From Limnomonas spitsbergensis (Eukaryota > Chlorophyta > Chlorophyceae > Chlamydomonadales): 64,000 bases of DNA. The notes below the pieces were generated by a model. That model did not search any database. It saw nothing but the letters and a program-made list of their open reading frames with translations, and was not told the origin of the DNA. The stretch is taken from NCBI GenBank assembly GCA_037349105.1, contig JAYJMM010000039.1:124001-188000 (forward strand). Direction: 5' to 3'. A program made the position numbers and the translations under genes. Numbering within the stretch: position 1 is the stretch's first letter; each line of letters begins with the position of its first letter. Positions 46,161 to 55,800 of the stretch are shown here, in pieces.

Positions 46161-49100
46161 ATGGAGGGAATGGTCTCGCACGTCAAGTATGCCATCAACA
46201 AGTCCCTGCTATCCCCCGGGTCGCCTGAATTTGGCATGCTGGTCATGCCAATCCTAAGGTATACAGACACACTCCATGCAGAGCTTGACCATTTCAAGCG
46301 ATAATGGGCGGCACCCTGGATTTCAAAAATCGCCGACATGGCCTTGGTACAGAACATCCCATGCCTTGTAACTGCTGGTCCCCCCTGCATGGCCACACAA
46401 GCATGTTTCCTCCCATGAGGTATGAACAGCCCCTTAGAGAGCATGACGGCCGTCCGTCCCTCTCCCTCCCCCCCGCCCACCCACCCTTCACAATCAACCC
46501 ATGTCAATGATCATTTTAGTGCATGCCAGTGGGGGCTCACTAAAGGGTGCCGCTGGACAGGCCGTTGGGGAATCAACCCTGTTCGGCATACAGCTGAAAC
46601 ACCCTATACTGAACACTGAATAATAGCTGAAGTAACCTACACTGAACTCCGAATAAAAGCTGAAGCGCCCTATACTGAACACTGAATAATAGCTGAAGTA
46701 ACCTACACTGAACTCCGAATAAAAGCTGAAGCGCCCTATACTGAACACTGAACCCTGCCAATGCCATCCTGAAGCTACTGGCTTGTCGCCTCCTTCTACG
46801 ACATGCTGGACATCCTCGAGCCGCGGGCGCTGCTCCGCTTCCGAATCGTGCGGGCGCAGCACGGCCCGGCCAACGCGCTGAGCAAGGGGCATGTGGTGCG
46901 GCGCGTGTTGGTGCAGCATGCGATCCAGTTCCTGCTGACGCTGGCTGTCCTCATCCTGGATTCGGAGCAGTGCGACGTCAACCCTGCCAAGGGATGGCTG
47001 GGGAGCACCTGGCAGTTTGTGGCGGGCATGATCATCATGGATACGTATCAGGTGGGACAGCTCTCACAGCCCCATCTGGATCCATGCTGTCCGTGGAATA
47101 TCAGAGGTCCTGTACTGCCTGCACAATGTACATCGGGATCACAATGTACATCAGTACGTACCGGTAGTCTCAGATGTACAGATAGCAGCTGTAGCACCAC
47201 TGCATGGCTGTGAAGAAATCTCCAATCGCAGACAGGAAGAGAGAGAAAAGGAGGGTGGGAAATGTTAACGCTGCCTCTAAAGACGTTACACGTGATTACA
47301 CAATGACTGTGCCCTGTAGAGTGTGACAAGTGTGATCTGCTAACTCATGTTTGTCATTATGTCGCTTCAGACATCACATGGCTCACCCATGTCCTGGTGG
47401 TCAGAGTAAGTTGTGCACGCACTCCCGTAGATTTGATTTGCCTTCCCTCGGGTATGACAAAAAATAATAAATTGCTGTCCTCGGGGCAAATTATCGATCA
47501 AAACTCTTAATTTCTGACTGGAAATTGGAGTCGACAATCGATAATAAGCATATACATGGATCCCCTAAAACCCCTAACAACATTAATTATGAGGGAAGGC
47601 AAAGCAAATCTATGGTAACCAATATAATTGTTTTATAACAAACTTTGAAAAGCTGTAATGCACGGGATGCAGCCCAAGAAATGCCTATTAGGCCATAGCG
47701 TGTTGTTGTTGCTGTAGTTTTGCGCCAGCTCCTCCTCTCAGGGCCTTGTTTGAAAGGGACTGGCTTTGTAAATAGGGGGGGCAGATGGAGAGGACAAGGC
47801 TGGGAGCTAAGCCAGGGTAGGACTGCTGGATGAGGAGCTGGTGTAGATTGGCCACCCGAGTGCCAGAAGAGGATGCATGCCCAACCAACCAACCAACCAA
47901 TATCAGACTGCCTGCCTGCCCAACCTACCAACCAACATCAGACTGCCTGCCCAACCTACAGCCAACCAACCAGCCAGCATCAGACTGTCTGCCTGCCCAA
48001 CCAAATAACCAGCATCAGACTGCCTGCCCAACCAACCAACCAACGTCATAGGCTGCCTGCCTGCCCAACCAACCAACCAAACCACACCTCCAATCCCCTT
48101 TCTGCCCCAAACCCCACCTCCAATCCCCTTTCTGCCCCAAACCCCAGTTCTGGATCCCCTTTCTGCCCCAAATCCTAGTTCTGGATCCTCTTCCTGCCGA
48201 ATCCCCACCTGAACTCCACCTCCCAACCCCCTTTCTGCCCCAAACCCTAGTTCTGGATCCACCGCTGGATGCACATCAATCAGTTCCTCTACAAGCACCT
48301 GCACTCGCACCACCACCGCCTGCTGGTCCCGTACGCTTATGGCGCGTTGTACAACCATCCCGTCGAGGCGCTGATGCTGGACACGCTGGGTGGGGTGGTC
48401 ACGCTGTACGGCTCGGGCATGAGGTGAGAACTGGGTGGGGTCACCAGATTGTTTTTAGGTTTAGGGTTTGCGTTCAGGGTTTGGGGTGAGGACTAGGTGG
48501 GGTCACCACATTGTTTTAGATGTAGGGTTGGGGTTTAGGTTTTAGGATTTAGGGTTGGGGTCTAGGTTTTAGGATTTAGGTTTGGGTTTCAGGGCTTGGG
48601 GTGAGCCCTTGGCGGTGGCGACCAGGGGATGTCTTCAGGCCAAGCTCACCTGGAAGTGTTTTGAACCTTTTGCTGCCCTCTGCAAGGGAGGGAGGGTCTG
48701 GGCCACCAACAACGCATTGAGAAGGGTGGAGAGGTTGAGAGAGATTGGCGTTGGAATTCCCCAACGTGTTTTCATAGGCTCTCCAGCAAAAAATCTTTGA
48801 CAGGGTCTCTCGAGCAAAAAAATGATCAGCGACAATTTCCCCATGGGGCCCATGAGGATCTCCTGCTGAGCTGCCTTGCCACACAGGCAAAGGACCCGAC
48901 CAGCAAAGCTTGTTGCTGCCGCAAACTGATGCCCCCCATTCCCAGGCCCTGCACCTGTTTCCTCTGCCCGCCCTGCCCCGCTTCCTCTCTTGATGCATCC
49001 TGCTCCTCCTCACCCGATCTACCCCGCCCTGCCCGCCCTGCCCCGCTTCCTCTCTTGATGCATCCTGCTCCTCCTCACCCGATCTGCCCCGCCCTGCCCG

Positions 49101-50827
49101 CCCTGCCCCGCTTCCTCTCTTGATGCATCCTGCTCCTCCTCACCCGATCTACCCCGCCCTGCCCGCCCTGCCCCGCTTCCTCTCTTGATGCATCCTGCTC
49201 CTCCTCACCCGATCTGCCCCGCCCTGCCCGCCCTGCCCCGCTTCCTCTCTTGATGCATCCTGCTCCTCCTCACCCGATCTGCCCCGCTCTCTCACATGCA
49301 CCCCCTCTGCCTGCTCTGCTCCGCTGCCTCACTGGATCCAACCTGCTCCTCCTCTGCCCTCACTGCCCCGCTTCCTCACTTGATGCAACGTGCTCCTCCT
49401 CACCCGCTCTCCTGCCCCGCGCTCTCACATGCACCCCCTCTGCCCGTTCTGACCGTTGCCCGCGTGCGCCCTGCACCCACTCCCTTGCAGCTGCCAGGTC
49501 GCCACCTGGTTCATTAACTTTGCCACCGTCAAGACGGTTCTGGATCACTGCGGGTATCGCTTCCCCGTTAACCCGCTGCACGACGTGTTTCCAAACAGGT
49601 GCGTGTTTGACTACTAAATTACGGTGCTGTGGTTATATCATGGAGGTATTTCTCAACCCGGTGCACGACGCGTTTCCAAACAGGTGCGTGTTAGGCTATG
49701 AAATTACGGGGACTAGATCACGAAGGTGTTCCTCAACCCGCTGCACGACTGGTTTCCAAACTGGTTTGCGTGTTTGACTACAACATTACGTGAAGGTGTG
49801 TTTGGGGGGATACATCACAAAAGTGTTCCTCAACCCGCTGCACGACTGGTTTCGAAACTGGTTTGCGTGTATAGAATAGGGGTAAAGTTACATCAAGATG
49901 GGGGGATTACACACAATAGCCTCAAAAATGTGTTAAGAATCTTTCAGTGTTGCACATGTTTAGTTCTGCTGACCCATTCCGGCAATGCATTTTATGCAGT
50001 GCTGTGCAATTGCACTGTAATTCAGAAATCGTGTAAGTAGTGACGGTCCCTTGCTGGTAAAAGTAGCTGAATTTGCCTTGAAATTACGGTGACTGAAACT
50101 CAGCTACGGAATTCAGCTACCGTAAATTGGCACAGCTCTGATTTTATGCCTTCGTGTATTTAACGCGCCTTGAAGTACCAAAACCCTTTCAGGTACTGCG
50201 TTTTCAGTAATTCTCTCTCCGTTTCTTTTCTTGTCAATGCTCAAATGCATTGGCTTGCGGAGCATGCACTTTGACTAAGATGTTGCTCTACGGGTTGCGG
50301 GCAGGGTCATGAATCGTAAGGCATGAGGAGAGATCAGGGGGGGGGCTGCATGCTTTTACTTAAGAAGCACACACCATGCAACTTGTTTTGCATTAGGGAG
50401 CTCTTGCTTGAACCTACCTCTATACCTCCTCCTGCTCTGCCTTGCATCGCGGCCTATCCTGATGTCGATCACAACCCCACCCCATCTGATCTGATCCGCT
50501 GCAGCCTCTTGCTCTGACCTCGGTGATCAGAGCGGCCAATCATGATGTTTTGTTATCCCTTCTCTGCCTCGCAGTTCGGCCTATCATGATGTTCACCACG
50601 ACCTCCGCCACATTAAGAAGAACTTCTCTCAACCCTTCTTCACACATTGGGACTGGCTCATGGGTTCGTTCAAGAGTCCCTCGGAGATTCACATGGCCCC
50701 GGAGGAGCTGGAGGCCATGAGCAGTAGAACGACGTCGCAGGACGGTGGCTCCCCTCGGGGCATCGTTAGCGGCGGTGGCGGTGGCGTTGACAAGGCCACC
50801 ACTGATCAGATCCGGAAGGATGAATAG
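46161..50827 (+). CDS. SBH1: Sphinganine C4-monooxygenase (sphingoid base hydroxylase)
   Basis: Exons 46161-46258, 46775-47051, 48251-48423, 49491-49598 and 50575-50827 (TAG) join in phase (2, 0, 2, 2) to 302 residues, the usual size. It is a fatty-acid-hydroxylase-superfamily membrane di-iron enzyme. Histidine boxes: HRWMH (129-133), HSHHH (143-147) in YKHLHSHHHRLLVPYAYGAL, and HDVHH (223-227) after SSAY. YNHPVEALMLDTLGG and ATVKTVLDHCGYRFP match plant SBH1/SBH2 and yeast Sur2 closely. The enzyme adds the C4 hydroxyl to dihydrosphingosine in the ER to give phytosphingosine. Membrane segments include VLVQHAIQFLLTLAVLIL. The start is the first ATG after an in-frame TAA; an upstream spliced exon is possible. 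The Gly-rich C-terminus has no clear ER-retention motif. Three splice edges and the stop region have degenerate copies beside them. Confidence 0.92.
46590..46755 (+). repeat. 33-bp tandem array with 66-bp dimer structure
   Basis: About five units of AGCTGAAGCGCCCTATACTG followed by AACACTGAATAAT, alternating with an AGCTGAAGTAACCTACACTG type. It lies in intron 1 of the hydroxylase gene, ending just before the acceptor at 46774. Similar GTAGCTGAAG..CCCTGA units are at 57890-57960. Confidence 0.8.
47425..47615. mobile_element. TA-flanked MITE (family M1), copy 2
   Basis: Starts CCCGTAGATTTGATTTGCCT and ends GGCAAAGCAAATCTATGG followed by TA. It is inverted relative to the copy at 39611 and lies in hydroxylase intron 2. 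Confidence 0.75.
47877..48245 (+). repeat. CCAACCAA and CCCCTTTCTGCCCC tandem repeats before exon 3
   Basis: CCAACCAACATCAGACTGCC-type units (47877-48075) give way to about 30-bp units of CACCTCCAATCCCCTTTCTG plus CCCCAAACCC (48075-48245). The last units contain extra copies of the exon-3 acceptor region (see findings). Confidence 0.75.
48966..49290 (+). repeat. 65-bp tandem array, 5 copies with alternating A/G variant
   Basis: Unit GCTTCCTCTCTTGATGCATC with CTGCTCCTCCTCACCCGATC; TGATGCATCC recurs at 48991, 49056, 49121, 49186 and 49251, exactly 65 bp apart. After CCCGATCT the base alternates A, G, A, G, so the array grew by 130-bp steps. It lies in hydroxylase intron 3; degenerate units continue to about 49440. 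Confidence 0.9.
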
Positions 50828-52876
50828 TGTGAACCTGACACTACACTGGTAGCTCCCCTCGGGACATCCTTCGCGGCGGCGGCGCTGGTGCAGAAAAAAT
50901 CCATCATTAAGCAGGCCCAGAAGGGTGAATACTGTCGATCTGACACCACGCCGGTTGACCTTGTGACTGTTAGATTGCCCTTGCTAGATTCAGGGTTTGG
51001 GCGTATCCAGGGATTCGACCTCACACCTGTTGGGGTTCAGGGTGAATAGTGTGAATCTGACACCCTGCCAGTAGACCTGACCAGTGTTCCCGGAAGCACT
51101 AGGCTCATGGTCGTGTGAGTTTTGGGTTTCTTACCGTCATGGCTTGAAGGGTCGGGAAGATCTAGGAAAGATCTCTTGCCTTGTTGGATGATGTGATAAG
51201 GGTGACGAGTTTCTCACCTTGTGAGGTCAGGGGATTGGGATCTAGGACTGGGATCTAGGATTAGGATCCAACGCCTTCTTTGGTTTAGCTTTGAGGAGAC
51301 TGAACATCCAACCTCTTGCCTGATTGGGTGACATGGTTAGCATGGCGGAGGGGGAGGAACGAGGGGGAAGCTGGACGCAGTTGAGCGACGTTGCAAGAGC
51401 AACGTGCCTGGCTTGGAAACACCTTGAGAGTGCGTATATAGATGAGGCAAGAGAGAGAGTGAGAGAGAGGTAAGAAAGGCTGGGTTTTCAGTGTGAGGTA
51501 ATCCACGTCAAGCGAGGTATTCCTATTTGTCTGCTTTGCGCCCTTTGGCCCACCCAAAACTGTAATTTTGTGCAACGCAGCAATCATTTAATGTTGCATG
51601 GAGTTGCCACGGGCTGTTAGCACTTAACCCGAAGCCATCCTTTATTTCCTCTTGTGCCTTCTCCCTTGCCTTCCCTAGCTGTCTTTTTGTTTGCCGACGT
51701 GGTCGAGCTTCATTTCAGCATGGCTCAGAGGCGTAACGTCATTAAATTGTACTGGAGCAGGCATGTGTGGGAGGCTCTGGCTTTTGTGGAGGACGAGGTT
51801 TACATTGTTGAGGGCTAGTCTCCTGGGGAACTTGGTTTTATATTCCTTTCTTTGTCGAGGAGGGGGCTTGTCCTTTTTGTTCCTCTCTTGCTTTCTCTCC
51901 TCTCTTAAATTTCCCCTCGTCCAGGCCTTGACTCTATAGGGTCGAGAAACTTACGCACTGCCTTTCCTTTGGGAAGGGATATTTTTGTTCTCCTTTGTGT
52001 TCCTCTCTTTCTTTCCTTTCCCCTCTCAACTTACCTTTCCTTATCCCAACTTCACTGTTGGGCGCCTTTGCGGCCCAGCCTTTTCAGCAGGTCCCAGGAG
52101 TGTTATGTCATTGACCAAGCATGCCATGGAGCACCAGCAGTTCCCTGAATGCGATGTACAGTATTTGAATTGGTATAAATGTGGGCACCTGTCAATCAGT
52201 TGTCAACGGCTCCTTATCAACAAACATAAGCAGATATGGTATGCATTTGGCTACTCTGGTGGTGGCTACGCATCACATCTTGCCAGGGGTTGTCCTGAGC
52301 ATCGAACACATGCACTTGGCCCACTTCAATTGTACGACGCAAGTTGCTCCTTCAGCAAATCGATACAAGGCGTGTGTCCGTCAGAGATCACTGGTTTCTA
52401 TGCAAGTTTGGCAAATGCCTAGCATACAACATCATCCCCTGTCTAATTGCACCCATGCCCTGCTGTGCCCCCCGTACCGTTGCTCACATGCTGTCTCTCG
52501 GCAAGCCTAAGAAGCACGCAGGGGTGCCAGGGGCACGAAAGCACCATCCCTACCATTTTGAGTTGCCTCACAGTTGCCCTACACACGAGCCAGGCCTGAA
52601 AGCCTTGCAGCGAGATTTACGGTACCGATACACACAATTCATTTATTATTGAACTTCACCAGAATATGCAGGTGTTGTTTACCCTCCATGGGGCTGCTAG
52701 CAGGCCCACGGCAACACACATCACATACGACACCGCACAACAGACAATCTCTGCGCAAAACAGCACTCGGGTGCAGGCCTGCTCGCCTGCCAGCCAAAAG
52801 GACAGACAAGCAGCCTGCCCGAAGAACCTAAAGAGAGAATCGATGGGGGTGCCTTTCCCTCCATGGCTCTGCTGTC
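50828..52876. other. 3' flank of the hydroxylase and spacer to the convergent OPR-like gene
   Basis: 50845-51070 holds degenerate copies of the hydroxylase 3' end. Family B tails are at 51640-51755 and about 52050-52115. A 145-codon frame at 51985-52422 starts inside the repeat and has no recognisable family. No further gene supported. Confidence 0.5.
51640..51755 (+). mobile_element. SINE-like family B tail
   Basis: CTTCTCCCTTGCCTTCCCTA, GCCGACGTGGTCGAGCTTCA and GGCTCAGAGGCGTAACGTCA. Similar to 22090-22200. Confidence 0.6.
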
Positions 52877-55800
52877 CTAAGCCGTCACCCCGGAGTTTGC
52901 GTCCAGCGCCGCCGAAACCGCATTCCTCGTACGGGGGTCCTGGATCTGCCCCAGCAGCGGCTGCAGCAGCGGCCGCGCAGTCTCGCTCCAGTCCATCGGC
53001 GGACTGAACCCCAGCCGGAGGTGCGCCGTCGCAAGCAGCCCGGCCAAGCCCGCCGCCTCGGCCCCCACCGCCGCCGCCGTCTGCTTCTTCCGCCCGCCTG
53101 CCCCGGCCCGCTCCCGCTTCTCTTGCACGGCCCTGGCCAGCGCGAGGTCCAGGAAGCGCTGCATCGACCCCGCCCCCGGTCGCATCCCTAGCCGTGCCAT
53201 CGCCGACAGCAGCACCGCGACCTCCCGGCTCCCCAAGCCCTCGGCATCCGTCTGCGCCGCAGCCTCCAGCCGCTGCAGCCACGTCTCCGGGTAGGCCGGC
53301 TTGGGCCCCTCACCCGCCGACTCAACAGCGGCAGCAGCAGCCTCCAGGCTGGTTGCCACCGCTGTCGCGAGGCCCGGCAACATGACCGTCAGACAGCGCG
53401 CGGGGTTGGCGTATTCGAAGAACCGGTCCAGCCAGGCTGCGGGGAGAGGATCCATCATCACCTGCTCCCCCTCAGGCGTAACACCTGACCTTGCCAGCGA
53501 GAGCGCAACCAGAGACGTCAACACCGTGCACAGATGCTCCGGAGTGTACTGTGCCATGCTGGCCGCGCTGGCGTCCGTCGCGGCGGTGATCAGCGCGGCG
53601 TGCGGGGTGTAGCGGACGCTGTCTGCCTCCTGGCCCGAAGCCTCCTGCAGTACCTGCCGTGTCGCGGCTCGCGCAAAGGAGTAGAGTAGCGGCGCGTGGA
53701 GCGGGGCCGAGACCGCCCCGGAGCTCAGGCCGGCCACCAGCAACGCCTCGGTCGCGATCAGGGCTGCTGGCTCCGGAGCCCAGCGCCCCTGGTTGGCCAG
53801 GAACTGCATGAGTCGGATCGCGGTTTCCGGAGCCATCCGTGCGAGGACCGGGAGCGCACTCTGTGGGGGCAGGCGCATTTGCAACAGCCTTTGGAATTAA
53901 ATAACTTGGAGATGGAGTGTTCCATCAGACCATGGGAAAGGGGCCTGTCACTAGGGGGTCGGACTAGTCCCCTGACACCCCCTGGCTTATAATGCGACCC
54001 CATGGTTGGCGCCGACTTCAGCCATTTAATACAAAATGGAACATCGCTTATTTTCCTGGTCGATTCTTTGTTGTGCAAAGGCATCAACTGGGCACTGAAA
54101 GCCCCTGTTTGGGGGACTAGTCCGACCCCCCTAGTGACAGGCCCCTCATAGGGTTTCAACTTTTAAGACATGGCTTATTGTAACATGGAGGACAATATTT
54201 CAAAATGTTTGACGTGCTGTGGCATTCTACTGGTCTGGGTAGCAGACATGTACTGCCTATCAATGAACGGTACACACCATACCATTCACGTAGTTGATAT
54301 AAAAGCAACAGTTTAGAATAGGGCATACCCGCTGGGCCCTGCCAAACGCTCAGCCGCGTGGGGGCTGGTAAGGCAAGACGAAGCTCAATTCCAGGTACCA
54401 TGCACAGCTCGATGGCCATGGTGCAGCCATGCCTGCTATGTGAAGGTGGCAGGAACATGGAACCCGGCGTCTAGACAGGGGGAGAGAGGATTGTCTGGCA
54501 GAATCGATCCCTCAACTTCCAGACATGGATACCACCAGTGTAGTACCAATGGACCAATTCCCCCAACAGTAACATACCGTACACACCACTGAAAGTACAT
54601 GGTACAGCTGGATGCGGCAGTACACCGATACTTCCGGAATCAATCGGTACATTGGTACTGCCAATGGTATCGGTACATCGGTACTGCTAGTGGTATTGGT
54701 ACATCAGTACTGCCAGTGGTATCGGTACATTGGTACTGCCAGGGGTATCGGTACATCGGTACTGCCAGAGGTATCGGTACATCGGTACTGCCAGGGGTAT
54801 CGGTACATCGGTACTGCCAGGGGTATCGGTACATTGGTACTGCTAGGGGTATTGGTACAGGTTCCATCTAAAAATCGATCCTCACCGTCAAGTTTTGTAG
54901 CAGCTGTGCCGGTGCCTGGGAGCCCCACGCATCCAGGGCCTCCACCAGATCCTCCATCCCCTCAGGATTCGAATGCAGAGAGGAGCAGGCAAGGGAGAGG
55001 GACTTGGCAACCGCTGGCTGCTGCTGCTGCTGCTGCGTCGTGGCGGAGGCGTTTTGCTGATCGGCTGGTTGCAGCAGGAGCGCGATGAAGTGCTGCTGCC
55101 AGGCGTCAGGGGGCTTCACACCAAGCTGCAATCAAGGACGGGGGGAAGCCGTATTGGGGATTAGGGATAGGGGCTAGGGCCATCATGGCATCATCCCTAC
55201 TCTGCGTTGGATAGGGGCCATGCTCCCATGTGGCTACAGCCCCCAGCTGCGCTGTTCCCTTAACCTCCACGCCCTCATAGGGCGTAGCTTTCTTTCTTTC
55301 TTTCTAGACAGGTCCTTCCTCCCAGAAGCACGCATGCACTCCTATTATACCGAGATAGGCCTACAGCCGCAAAGCAACAGTGCCCATCAAGACTTGCTGC
55401 TGAAGGTAGTACCCAACCCGTACAGCAGGCAACCATACAGCACCCTATAGACACTTTATCGGAAGAAGAAAGGGCTTTACCTCTACCCCTCCCCTTCCAT
55501 AATCGCCCATCCTCACCATTTCAAATTTCAGCAAGATACCAGAACGGGTCCAAAAGATAAAAAGTATCGTACCGGGACCGTGGGTTTGATTTGCCTTCCC
55601 TCGGATGTGAAAAACGATTTCTTTTCATGCTCTGCCCTCAGGGCTAATTATCGACCGAGACTCTTAATTTCTGACTGGAAACCGGCGTTCGCAATCGCTA
55701 ATTAGCATTACGGTATCCAGAAACCCCAAACAACGGTCATTATGAGGGAAAAGGCAAAGCAAATGTACGGTATACGGGTACAGGGCTTCCTTTTTTCACC

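Noticed and set aside
47877..49290. CRISPR-like array
   Set aside because: Direct tandem repeats without spacers, inside introns of a eukaryotic gene.
51985..52422. 145-codon plus-strand ORF
   Set aside because: Starts inside a SINE-like repeat and shows no domain or codon bias.
54599..54871. Repeat-encoding ORFs on both strands
   Set aside because: 26-bp tandem array read in cycling frames; no unique coding sequence.
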